Part shown: positions 9,348 through 17,857 of the stretch, in pieces | Layout of the letters: the number at the start of each line of letters is the position of its first letter | Numbering within the stretch: position 1 is the first letter of the stretch | NCBI GenBank assembly: GCA_963849095.1 | Contig: CAWKGA010000006.1 | Span: 124,001-188,000 of the forward strand | DNA length: 64,000 nt | Source: JASHUC01 sp963849095 | Lineage (GTDB): Bacteria > Pseudomonadota > Gammaproteobacteria > Steroidobacterales > Steroidobacteraceae | Direction: 5' to 3' | Notes under the pieces: model-generated | The model's database searches: none | The model's input: only the letters and a program-made list of their open reading frames with translations | What the model was told of the DNA's origin: nothing | Program-made: the position numbers and the translations under genes

Positions 9348-10247
9348 TCAGTCCCTGCCCTGCCGGACGGTGAGGTACTCCCGCAGCGCCGCATCGAGGG
9401 GCTGGTCCGTCACGAGCAGCTGATAGGTGAGGCCCGCTCGGCGCGCCGCGACGCGCAGCGACTCGATGTGCAGGGAGATCCTCTCGCGATAGCGGCCCTC
9501 GGCGTATTCGGCGGTGACCGGAAAGCGGGCGTCACTCTCGAGATCCACCAGCACCGCGGAGCCGCCGATCTGCGGCTTAAGCTCGCTCGGATCGAGGATG
9601 TGGAACAGCACCACCTCGTTGCCGCGGTAGCGGAACGGCTCGATCGCGTGGATGACGGAGTCGGGCGGCTCGTAGAAATCGGAGAGGATCACGATGATCC
9701 CGCGGCGGCGCACGAAGCCCTGGAGATGCTCGAGCGGCGCCTCGAACCGCGTGCGCGCCCGCGGCTCCGCCAGCTCGAGCCCGGCGAGCAGCCGGTTGAG
9801 CTGTCCGTGCCGCGTGGACGGTCGCACGAAGCTGCGCACCTCGTCGTCGAAGACGATGAGGCCCGCCGCATCGCGCTGCTTGCGGATCGCGAGATAGAAG
9901 AGCGACGCGGCGATGTACCGGGCGTAGTCCATCTTCCTCACGGCGTGCGACGCATAGGCCATCGAGTTGCTGGCATCGAGCAGCATCGTGAGCGGGCTGT
10001 TGGTCTCGCCGCGATAGCGCTTGAGGTAGGCACGCTCCGTGCGCGCAAAGACGTTCCAGTCCACGTGACGCAGATCGTCCCCTGGAGCGTACGCGCGGTA
10101 CTCCGCAAACTCCTGGCTGAAGCCGAAGTCCGCCGAGCGGTGCAGGCCGGCGACGAAGCCGTCGACCACCGTCTTCGCGACCAGATCGAGCCCCGAGATC
10201 GCGCTCAGGACCGCAGGATCGAGAAACCGCTGCACCGTCGCGCTCAC
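9348..10247 (-). CDS. DUF58 domain protein of the MoxR operon
   Basis: Soluble protein of 299 aa, the usual partner of MoxR AAA+ ATPases. It has the DUF58 signature (EYRAYAPGDDLRHVDW, then RTERAYLKRYRGE) and a VWA-like strand LTMLLDASNSMAY with a MIDAS-like DxSxS pattern. The GTG at 10247 is chosen because it lies 13 bp after the moxR stop with a GAGGCGG ribosome site. The ATG further upstream lies inside moxR. Confidence 0.9.
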   Translation of the reverse strand: MSATVQRFLDPAVLSAISGLDLVAKTVVDGFVAGLHRSADFGFSQEFAEYRAYAPGDDLRHVDWNVFARTERAYLKRYRGETNSPLTMLLDASNSMAYASHAVRKMDYARYIAASLFYLAIRKQRDAAGLIVFDDEVRSFVRPSTRHGQLNRLLAGLELAEPRARTRFEAPLEHLQGFVRRRGIIVILSDFYEPPDSVIHAIEPFRYRGNEVVLFHILDPSELKPQIGGSAVLVDLESDARFPVTAEYAEGRYRERISLHIESLRVAARRAGLTYQLLVTDQPLDAALREYLTVRQGRD

Positions 10248-10260
10248 CGCGCCGCCTCGC

Positions 10261-11295
10261 TCATCGCGCCCCGGCGCCCGCCGGCGCCGGAACGTACGCG
10301 ATGAGCTGCCGGAGGATCTCATCCGCGCCCACCCGGTCCGACTCCGCGTGGAAGTTGAGCAGGATCCGGTGGCGCAGCACCGGAATGGCGAGCGCGGTGA
10401 TGTCCTCGTAGCTCACGTGGTAGCGCCGGTGCGCGAGCGCTCGCGCCTTGGCGGCGAGGACGACGAACTGCGCGGCCCGCACACTCGCCCCGTAGCTCAC
10501 GTACTTCTTGACGATCGCCGGCGCGCTATCGTCCCCCTGGCGCGTCGCCCGCACGAGCTGCACGGCGTATCGCGCCACCGACTCGGAGACCGGCACGCGG
10601 CGAACGAGGTCCTGGAAGTCGAGCAGCTCGGTCGCTTGAGTCACCGCGTCGACCTGCGCGACGTGCGTCGTCGTGGTGCGGTCGACGACCTGCACCTCCT
10701 CCTCGGCGTTGAGGTAGTCGAGCACGGTGTTGAACAGGAACCGGTCGAGCTGCGCCTCCGGCAGCGGATAGGTGCCCTCGAGCTCGATCGGGTTCTGTGT
10801 CGCGAGCACGCAGAACGGCCGCGGCAGCTCGTAATGGTTGCCGCGGACGGTGCAGGAGAGCTCCTGCATCGCCTCCAGCAAGGCGGACTGGGTCTTCGGA
10901 GGCGTCCGATTGATCTCATCGGCCAGCAGGATGTTGCCGAAGATCGGGCCCGGCACGAAGGTCCAGCGCCGGCGCCCGGTGCCAGAGTCCTCCTCGATGA
11001 TGTCGGTCCCGGTGATGTCGGCGGGCATCAGGTCGGGCGTGAACTGGATGCGGCGGAACTCCAGCCCGAGCGTCTTCGCGATCGTCCGGACCATCAGGGT
11101 CTTCGCCGTGCCGGGCAGGCCCGTGATGAGGCAGTGGCCGCCGACGGTGAGCGCGGTCAGGATCTGCTCGATGACCTCGTCCTGTCCGACGATCACCTGC
11201 CGCACCTGCGCGAGGATGGCGTCGCGCACCGCGTGAAAGCGCGCGACGCGCCGCTCCAGGTCCGCGGTGAGATCGATATCGGCCGCTGTGGTCAT
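10261..11295 (-). CDS. MoxR-family AAA+ ATPase
   Basis: AAA+ chaperone-type ATPase of 344 aa. Walker A is GLPGTAKT (59-66) and Walker B is NILLADEINR (121-130). The sensor region LATQNPIE and the arginine-finger region PLPEAQLDRFLF are also present. MoxR proteins are thought to act with VWA/DUF58 partners in cofactor insertion or complex assembly. It lies in the middle of the operon, 81 bp downstream of the peptidase gene, so a secondary promoter there is possible. Confidence 0.95.
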   Translation of the reverse strand: MTTAADIDLTADLERRVARFHAVRDAILAQVRQVIVGQDEVIEQILTALTVGGHCLITGLPGTAKTLMVRTIAKTLGLEFRRIQFTPDLMPADITGTDIIEEDSGTGRRRWTFVPGPIFGNILLADEINRTPPKTQSALLEAMQELSCTVRGNHYELPRPFCVLATQNPIELEGTYPLPEAQLDRFLFNTVLDYLNAEEEVQVVDRTTTTHVAQVDAVTQATELLDFQDLVRRVPVSESVARYAVQLVRATRQGDDSAPAIVKKYVSYGASVRAAQFVVLAAKARALAHRRYHVSYEDITALAIPVLRHRILLNFHAESDRVGADEILRQLIAYVPAPAGAGAR

Positions 11296-11376
11296 GGACG
11301 CCCTCGATTGTTGCTCGTTGATGCTTGCCGCGACTCGTTCATGGGTGCTCTCTTTTCAGCCTCATGGGTGCTCCCG

Positions 11377-13626
11377 TCACTGGCCCGTGAGCTTCAGGAG
11401 CAGCTTCTGGGCCGGACGATAGTTGGGCGCCGCCTCGAGCGAGGCCAGAACGGCGTCCTGAGCCTCGTCGTGCTCGCCCGCCGCGAAGTATGCCTGCGCC
11501 AGGTCGAATTCCGCCGAAGCCTTGTCGAGCGGATTGAGCGCGAGCACCGCCCGGTACTCGCGAATGGCCCCGGCGTAGTTCTTGAGGCCGAGCCACAGCC
11601 GCCCGAGATGCCGGTGCAGATCCTCATCGTAGGCGGGATCGATGTAATTGATGCGATCGAGCGTCGCGGCCGCATCGGCGGGATGGCCGAGGTCCTCCTC
11701 GATCTGCGCGAGCTCCTTCAGCGTGTCGGGCCGGCGTCCACCTCGCTTCTCGTAGCGCGTCAGCACCTCGGACGCCGCTTGCTTGTCCTGCCTCGCGAGG
11801 TCGGCCGCCGCAAGCAGCTCGTAGGCATTCCCGTCGTAAACGTAGTCCGGATACATCCGGATGACGGCATCGCCCTGCCGGATCACCTCATCGTACTGCT
11901 TGCCCTGCGAGAGCTCCGTGAGATGGGTGAGGCCCTTCCGCCACTCGTCGAAGCTCGCGACCGTCGCTCCCACGCTCGCGTAGAGCCACGCCTGGAACTG
12001 CTTGTCGAGCTGCTCCGGGGTGAGGCCAAGGGTCTCCTCGATCGCCTGGCGGGTCGTCCTGCGCCGTGCGTACGCATGCACCATGTCATTGAGCTTGTCG
12101 GTCCCCCAGCGGCTCTGGATGTAGTCGCAGATGCGCCCGGCCTCGAAATAGGACACCTCCACCTGGTCCGGATACGTCGGCCGCACGAAGCCGCGATCGA
12201 GATCGGCGACCGGCAGGAGCTTGCGGTCGCGCAGCGCGGAGACGATATTCGGCGTCATCGGATCGCCCCACTCCGGCGAGGCCTGCGTCTCCTCGTGCAC
12301 GGCGAGGCCCTCCGTGAACCAGCGGGGCACTCGATGATCGGTGGCCGTGAGGATGAAGACGTGGCTCATCTCGTGGCGAAGAGTGCTCGCCCAGTGGAAG
12401 TCGCCGGGCTTGCGGGCCGAGGGGCTGTCCATCGCGAGCACCAGGCCGAACGTCACGCCGAGCGCGCCGAGTCCCGGCATGCCGAGCGTACGCACCGCGA
12501 AATCCTCGTGGTCCGGATAGACCTGCACCTCGACGGGGCCGGGGAGCTTCATCTTGTACTTCCGCTCGTAGTCGGCGATGTCCCGCTCCAGCTCCTCGTG
12601 AAAATAGGGATACAGCAGGTCCGCCTCGCTCTTCTGCAGCTCGAGGACGCTGTTCGCGTCCCGGAAGACAACGAAGTTCTTCTGGCTGTCGAGCAGTCTC
12701 AGGCTGTTGACCGTCTCGTCGTTGCGATAACCGGCGGCGTAGCACCGCACGAGCTGGTCGCGGGCCTCGGCGTCCTCGCCGAGGCGCATCAGGTTGACGC
12801 CGAGCTCGGAGCGCGCCGACCACAGCTCGGGGTTCACCGCGACCGCCTTGCGATAGTAGGCGATCCCCTCCTTGTAGCGCAGGTTGAGGATCAGGTGGTG
12901 CGCCACGGTCGCGTACGCCTCGCCGTAACCCGGATTGATCGCATGCACCCGCTCGAACCAGCGATCCGGCGAGCGGTCGGCGAGCAGCTCGATGCTCGCG
13001 TGCACGGCCATGGCGTCGAGCGCGTCCGGGGAGAGCGCGAGAGCCGCGTCCGCCTCGCGGGCCGCCTGCTGCGGGTCGGAATCCTCGAGCGCGAGATTCG
13101 CAAGCAGCTCGTGCGCCTCGACGAGCTTCGGGTCGATCTCGAGCGCCTTCCTCACCCACTCGATGGCGTGATCGTCGTACCCGTCCTCGCTCACCAGCGC
13201 GAGGCCGAGATAGGCGCGGGCGCTCTTCGGATCCCGCACGAGGGCCTCCTTGAACAGCGCCTCCGCGTCCGGATCGTTGAAGCGCTCGCGCAGCAGCATG
13301 CCCCAGCGCACGCGGTAGAGAGCGCTGCGGTCCGCGCGCGTCACGGCGTCGCGGAACTCGCGGTTCGCATCGTCGTACTGCCCGAGCCCCCAGTGACCCT
13401 CTGCGCGCAGATAGTCGGCCTCGGCCGGCGGCGCGCGCTCGGCCTGGCGCACGAGCGCTGCAAAGCACGCCTGAGCCCCGGCGGCCTGCCCGTGCTTGCG
13501 GAGGAGCGCGCAGTGCTCGGGCGTCTCGGCCGCAGAGGAGGACGAGGCCGCGGACGCAGACGCGCACGCGCACGCGCACGCGAAGATCAGCCCGCCCCAT
13601 GGCGCCCTTCGAGCGACCACACTCAC
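11377..13626 (-). CDS. TPR-containing peptidase MA-type zinc metalloprotease
   Basis: Exported protein of 749 aa. A low-complexity signal region (ACACACASASAASSSSAAE) is followed by TPR repeats (about 60-300), a gluzincin-like peptidase domain, and more TPRs (about 600-745). The zinc motif is HEMSH (418-422), with the downstream FTEG glutamate (439) as likely third ligand. The GTG start overlaps the upstream gene's stop by 4 bp (GTGA). Proteolysis is inferred from the intact motif; the substrate is unknown but may be a product of this operon. Confidence 0.87.
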   Translation of the reverse strand: MSVVARRAPWGGLIFACACACASASAASSSSAAETPEHCALLRKHGQAAGAQACFAALVRQAERAPPAEADYLRAEGHWGLGQYDDANREFRDAVTRADRSALYRVRWGMLLRERFNDPDAEALFKEALVRDPKSARAYLGLALVSEDGYDDHAIEWVRKALEIDPKLVEAHELLANLALEDSDPQQAAREADAALALSPDALDAMAVHASIELLADRSPDRWFERVHAINPGYGEAYATVAHHLILNLRYKEGIAYYRKAVAVNPELWSARSELGVNLMRLGEDAEARDQLVRCYAAGYRNDETVNSLRLLDSQKNFVVFRDANSVLELQKSEADLLYPYFHEELERDIADYERKYKMKLPGPVEVQVYPDHEDFAVRTLGMPGLGALGVTFGLVLAMDSPSARKPGDFHWASTLRHEMSHVFILTATDHRVPRWFTEGLAVHEETQASPEWGDPMTPNIVSALRDRKLLPVADLDRGFVRPTYPDQVEVSYFEAGRICDYIQSRWGTDKLNDMVHAYARRRTTRQAIEETLGLTPEQLDKQFQAWLYASVGATVASFDEWRKGLTHLTELSQGKQYDEVIRQGDAVIRMYPDYVYDGNAYELLAAADLARQDKQAASEVLTRYEKRGGRRPDTLKELAQIEEDLGHPADAAATLDRINYIDPAYDEDLHRHLGRLWLGLKNYAGAIREYRAVLALNPLDKASAEFDLAQAYFAAGEHDEAQDAVLASLEAAPNYRPAQKLLLKLTGQ
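13555..13584. repeat. Short GCGCAC tandem repeat in signal-peptide coding region
   Basis: Tandem CGCACG units encode the alternating Ala-Cys stretch of the peptidase signal region. This is potentially slippage-prone. Confidence 0.6.
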
Positions 13627-14555
13627 TTGTCGAGCTCCTCCTGCACCTTCGCGAGCTGCACCAGCACCTGGGTGAGCTGCCGCTTGTAGTCCGCGGCGGA
13701 CATCGCCGCTCGTTGGTACTTCAGCGTGTCGATCCTCTGCTCGAGCTGCTCCTTGCGCGCGAGCAGGCCGCGCTTGGCGGGATTTGCGGCCGCCGCGCGC
13801 GCAGAGCCCATGCGGACGAGCGTGAGGCTCGAGAGGAAGCGGCCGGCGCCGGTCTCGGTGGATGCGGCGCGCACCGGGGCGCCGTGCACGGTATCCTCGA
13901 ACTCCGCGTGCTCCGTCGCAAGCCGCTTCTGCGACTCGTAGAAAGCCGCCGTCTTCGCGGTCGCGTAATCAAACGCCTCGAGCGCGGAGATCGCATCGTT
14001 CTTGTCGACGTCCGCGGTGGGGTCCTGCAGCGCATCGACCCAGTAGCGCGCGAACACCGTCGCATTCTTCTCCGTCCCGTTCTTCGTCGCGGCGATGACC
14101 GCCCGACCGCGGCGCGCGAGCGTGGCGATGGACGCGCCGCTGGCTTCCGTCGTGTTGACGATCAGCTGCCGGTCTGCGGCGATCCGATTGCAGAGCGCCG
14201 CGATCTCGCGGCCGGTGATGTCGGGCCCCGGGAGATTGAATTCGTACTCGAAACCGTCATACGAGCCATGACCGATCAATATCAGCACGAAGTCGTCCTG
14301 CGGCTTCGCGAGTCCCGCGATGAGCCGCAGCGTCTTCGTGACATCCGCCCGCGAAGCGCCGGGGCCGGAGAGGGTGTAGACGTGATGCTCTGGACCCTGC
14401 AGCACGCGGTCGAGCTCAGATGCGAGCTGCCGGAAGCTCTGCTCGTAATCCGGCTCGCCGCCGAGCCCCGCGACCGTGAGGAAGTATGTATCCGCGCGCG
14501 CGGGCTGCGCGACGATCCACAGGCACGCGAGGCCGGCGAGCACCACGAACCTCAT
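13623..14555 (-). CDS. Caspase/C13-like protein lacking the catalytic cysteine
   Basis: Exported protein of 310 aa with signal peptide MRFVVLAGLACLWIVAQPARA. The fold signature of caspase-like/C13 peptidases is visible: strand plus histidine loop LILIGHGSYDG (GHG at 95-97), then LIVNTTEASGAS (SG at 139-140), and the late motif LATEHAEF. In active relatives the second loop carries a Cys two residues before SG; here that position is Glu. A C-terminal coiled coil follows (LLARKEQLEQRIDTLKYQ). The ATG at 14555 overlaps the VWA gene's stop by 4 bp (ATGA). I read it as a non-catalytic scaffold; this is inference. Confidence 0.7.
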   Translation of the reverse strand: MRFVVLAGLACLWIVAQPARADTYFLTVAGLGGEPDYEQSFRQLASELDRVLQGPEHHVYTLSGPGASRADVTKTLRLIAGLAKPQDDFVLILIGHGSYDGFEYEFNLPGPDITGREIAALCNRIAADRQLIVNTTEASGASIATLARRGRAVIAATKNGTEKNATVFARYWVDALQDPTADVDKNDAISALEAFDYATAKTAAFYESQKRLATEHAEFEDTVHGAPVRAASTETGAGRFLSSLTLVRMGSARAAAANPAKRGLLARKEQLEQRIDTLKYQRAAMSAADYKRQLTQVLVQLAKVQEELDK

Positions 14556-16810
14556 ACGATCCCCCACTTCCGGCGCAGCAGCCACTCCCCGCCGCGCAGG
14601 GCCAGGATGAGCAGGAAGCCCGCGGGCATGTTCCAGAGCTCCGCGAGCTCGCGGGAGCTCAACCCCGAGTCCGAGTAAGGGAGGCTGCGCGCGAGCGCCG
14701 CCATTTCGCTCGGCTGCCAGTACCGGCCGCCCGTGCTCTGCGAGAGCTCAACGAGCAGATCGCGATTCTGCTCGGTGTGGAAGCTCTCTGCGACGCCGTC
14801 GAGGCGCTCGAACGGAACCACGTCGCGCCCGATCTCCTCGGTTCCCCGCCGCGCCGTGACCTCCGCGACGTAGAGGCCGGGCGCCGGCGCCGTCCAGTCG
14901 GCCTCGAATCGTCCCGGTGCGTTCGGTACCGGCGCGAGCTCGACCGTCTGCGGTACGCCCGCCGGTCCGATCACCCGAGCGGCAACGCTCGCGTCCGGTG
15001 CGGTCGCATAGCGCTCGTCGCGTACCGCCGCCGAGATGCGGACGTGGCGCTGATCGAGAAGCATCGGGCTCGGAACGCTCGCCGCGACCCGGCCGCGGGT
15101 ATCGGTCACGAGCCACCGCAGCAGCTGCTGCCAGAACACATCGTGCGTCGGGTCGCCAAGCGGCAGGCTCATCTGCCAGCGCCAGGTTCCCCCCGTTGCG
15201 AGCACCGCGGTGCGGCCCCGCCCGTAGTTCTGAGTGATGAGCAGCGGCATCGTGCGCCCGCCATAGTGCATGTCGGCGAGCACCACGGCCCCGGGCTTCG
15301 GGACGCCGGGATCCTGATAATCCATGAGGTAGGGCAGCGTTTTCCAGCGCGCGGCGTTCGCGGCCGGATCGTCGACCAACCGGCAGATGACGCTCTGCTC
15401 GCCGGCCGCCGTCAGGCTCACCGTCGCGGGGTCCCGATGAAAGGTGTCGCGCGAGGCGGGCAGTACGACGGGCAGCGCATCGGCGGCGAGCGATCCGCCC
15501 CACACGCCGTCCGCGAGCGAGCTGCTGCCCCCGAGAAACAGAACGCCGCCCCCGCGGCGGTCCGCGAACTCTCGAATGAGCTCCTGCTGCGCCGGCGTGA
15601 AGTAGCCTGCATCGACGGACCCGATGATGAGCCCTTGGAAGGCGAACAAGTCCTCCGCGCGCGTCGGAAAACCGTCTATGAGCTCGCTCGGACTGTCGAC
15701 ACCTTGCCGATAGATCTTGTTCTCCGTCGTGCGCAGGATCGAGGCGAGATGCACCATCGGGTCGTCGTCCGCGGCGCGGCGGATGAACTTGTACTCCCAG
15801 CGCGGCTCGCCCTCGAAGTACAGGATCCGCCGCGGTTCGGACTCCACGTCGATGAGCCGCGTGAGGGAGTTGTTGGCGCGGTTCGTCTCGGTCGGGAGCG
15901 GCTCCACCGAGAACTCGAGCGGCTTCGCTCCCGCGCCGCCCACGTCGAACACGATGGGCTCAGCTTGAATCGCGCCGCCCGAGCGCAGGGTGATGTCCCG
16001 CGCCGCGAGGACCTTGCCGCCGTCGCGGACGATGAGCCGCGTTGTGCGGCCGTCGAACCCATGCTCCCGCAGCTTCACCACCGCGCTCACGCGCGACTGC
16101 GCGAGCGCCCGCGCGGCGAGCGTCACATCTTCGACCTCCACGTCGGGAGGGCCCACGAGCGCCCCGAATCCCACCGTGTGGACCGGAATGTGCCGCCGCC
16201 GCAGGGCTTCGATGGCGTCGGGACCCACGCCGCCGCTGCTGTCACCCCCGTCGCTGAACAGCACGACGGCTCCGATCGGCAGATCCGAGGTCTCGATCGC
16301 GAGCTGCTGCAGGCTGTCGCCGATGTGCGTGGCCGGCGCCTCGGCGGAGCCGAGCTGCGCGAGGCTCGATCGGGTGACGCCAGTGTCGAAGCGGTACAGG
16401 CGCGTCTCGAACCGGCTCCCTAGCGCGGGCAGCAGCCTCGACCGCACTGTCTCGATCGCCTGATCCTCGCGCCGCGCGCCGTTCTCCTCGAGATTCATGC
16501 TGCGCGAGTCGTCAACGAGAATGGCGATGATGTTCTGCTGCGGCTTGAGCACCGAGACCGCGATGGCGGGTTGCCAGAGCAGGATCAGCACGAGCGCGGC
16601 GAGCGCCGATTGCAGCAGCCACAGAACACCAAGCCGCCAGCTCCGTAACGAAGCGGACGCGCGGCGCAGGCGCCAGACGTTGACCAGGGCGAGACCCGCC
16701 GCGGCGAGTGCGATCAGCAGGGCGAGCGCCCAGGCTGGCCAGGCGCCGAGGAGGACGAGATGCCCCCGCTCGAAAACCGCGGGCGGATACTTGAACAGGA
16801 ATTCAAACAT
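14552..16810 (-). CDS. VWA/glutamine-amidotransferase-like membrane protein
   Basis: Protein of 752 aa with two N-terminal membrane helices (about 20-45 and 60-82) and a von Willebrand A domain. The domain starts NIIAILVDDSRSM with a MIDAS DxSxS motif (101-105). An amidotransferase-like fold follows (LIIGSVDAGYFTPAQQELI), then a C-terminal membrane anchor. It resembles the BatA-partner proteins in MoxR operons. It is second in the operon, 93 bp after the DUF4159 gene, and overlaps the caspase-like gene by 4 bp. Confidence 0.85.
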   Translation of the reverse strand: MFEFLFKYPPAVFERGHLVLLGAWPAWALALLIALAAAGLALVNVWRLRRASASLRSWRLGVLWLLQSALAALVLILLWQPAIAVSVLKPQQNIIAILVDDSRSMNLEENGARREDQAIETVRSRLLPALGSRFETRLYRFDTGVTRSSLAQLGSAEAPATHIGDSLQQLAIETSDLPIGAVVLFSDGGDSSGGVGPDAIEALRRRHIPVHTVGFGALVGPPDVEVEDVTLAARALAQSRVSAVVKLREHGFDGRTTRLIVRDGGKVLAARDITLRSGGAIQAEPIVFDVGGAGAKPLEFSVEPLPTETNRANNSLTRLIDVESEPRRILYFEGEPRWEYKFIRRAADDDPMVHLASILRTTENKIYRQGVDSPSELIDGFPTRAEDLFAFQGLIIGSVDAGYFTPAQQELIREFADRRGGGVLFLGGSSSLADGVWGGSLAADALPVVLPASRDTFHRDPATVSLTAAGEQSVICRLVDDPAANAARWKTLPYLMDYQDPGVPKPGAVVLADMHYGGRTMPLLITQNYGRGRTAVLATGGTWRWQMSLPLGDPTHDVFWQQLLRWLVTDTRGRVAASVPSPMLLDQRHVRISAAVRDERYATAPDASVAARVIGPAGVPQTVELAPVPNAPGRFEADWTAPAPGLYVAEVTARRGTEEIGRDVVPFERLDGVAESFHTEQNRDLLVELSQSTGGRYWQPSEMAALARSLPYSDSGLSSRELAELWNMPAGFLLILALRGGEWLLRRKWGIV

Positions 16811-16903
16811 GTTCCGCGCGGCTCTTGGACCGGGATGCGGCTCGACGCGGCGGCGAGCTCGAGTGCGAGCCTCCCCGCGCCGGGCGCCGCCGTCCCCGGC
16901 CGC

Positions 16904-17737
16904 TCAATGCGTCATGCCGTAGATGATGTAGTTCATCCCTACGCGGTACGCGAGCGATGAGAATTTCTCGGGATACTGCGGCATGTCTGCCCATTCCCAG
17001 GCGTCGCCGAGATGCATGTTGTAGCAGATGGCGACGATGATGCGCCCCTTGTCGTCGCGGATCGCGCGCCACCTCGGGATGTAGCCGTCCTTCTCGTAGG
17101 TGCGGCCGCTCCACACGTACTGCTCGCCCGGCACCTGGAAGCGCTCGCCGAGATCGAAGAGCACGTGGAAGATCTCGTCGTTGTCGCTCAGCTCCTCGAC
17201 GGGCCGGTTGGGCAGCACTTGACGCATGCCCGCCATGAACCGCTCCCAGTCGAGGGTGCCGTGAAAATCATCGACCATCAGGAAGCCGCCCTTGAGCAGG
17301 TACTCGCGCAGCCGCTTCGCCTCCGCGTCCGTGAACGTCCAGTTCGCGACCTGCACCGCGTAGACCCACGGATAGTTGAAGATGTCGTCGCTGTCGAGAT
17401 CCACGACCTGCTCGGTCGGGCGCATCTCAACGCGCGTCAGGCGCTTCAGGGCCATGAGCATCTGCCGGTCCGCCTTGGGATAGTCGCGCGACCAGCCGAA
17501 GAACCCGTAGCCGAAGCCACCGCCATAGCCGCCCCCGAATCCGGACGCGCCGTAGCCGCTCGAGGTGTACCGCAGGCGCGACCAGTAGAACTCCGCCTTC
17601 TCGCCGCTCGATGCGGTCACGTCGGGGAGCGCGCGCAGCTCCTGCGAGTACGCGGCGTGGTCGCCTTGCAGGGCGAACAGCCCGAACGCGACGCCGCTCG
17701 AGAGAGCCAGGAGCCTACAGAATCGCAGGAGCCTCAC
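16904..17737 (-). CDS. DUF4159 secreted protein, first gene of MoxR operon
   Basis: Protein of 277 aa with signal peptide MRLLRFCRLLALSSGVAFGL, a Gly/Tyr-rich patch (SGFGGGYGGGFGYGFFGW) and a C-terminal DUF4159 domain, an amidotransferase-like fold (LLKGGFLMVDDFHGTLDWE). Function unknown; it is commonly linked to MoxR/BatA genes. The GTG at 17737 is preferred because it gives a clean signal peptide and has a run of G five to nine bases upstream. In-frame codons further upstream give an unlikely N-terminus. Its divergent neighbour is a multicopper oxidase. Confidence 0.8.
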   Translation of the reverse strand: MRLLRFCRLLALSSGVAFGLFALQGDHAAYSQELRALPDVTASSGEKAEFYWSRLRYTSSGYGASGFGGGYGGGFGYGFFGWSRDYPKADRQMLMALKRLTRVEMRPTEQVVDLDSDDIFNYPWVYAVQVANWTFTDAEAKRLREYLLKGGFLMVDDFHGTLDWERFMAGMRQVLPNRPVEELSDNDEIFHVLFDLGERFQVPGEQYVWSGRTYEKDGYIPRWRAIRDDKGRIIVAICYNMHLGDAWEWADMPQYPEKFSSLAYRVGMNYIIYGMTH

Positions 17738-17774
17738 ATTCGCCCCCAATGCGGCCGCGCACATGCGGCCGAGA

Positions 17775-17807
17775 GCACAGTAAGTACCCGACGGCGATTG
17801 ACTGTGC
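17775..17807. promoter_or_regulatory. Inverted repeat in divergent intergenic region
   Basis: GCACAGT (17775-17781) and ACTGTGC (17801-17807) form a perfect 7-bp inverted repeat with a 19-bp gap, midway between the MoxR operon and the multicopper oxidase. It may be an operator for a shared regulator. A TTGACT at 17798 is a possible -35 for the oxidase, but no good -10 follows. Confidence 0.4.
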
Positions 17808-17857
17808 AACCCTAAAACGCGAGTTTATCCGCCTGGCACGTCCGGGGAGCCGCGACC

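Noticed and set aside
10348..13689. Plus-strand open frame of 1113 codons antisense to MoxR and the TPR peptidase
   Set aside because: The opposite strand carries Walker motifs and HEMSH; the antisense product has no recognisable features.
14486..16423. Plus-strand open frame of 645 codons opposite the VWA membrane protein
   Set aside because: Composition typical of an antisense shadow, with no ribosome site or domain.
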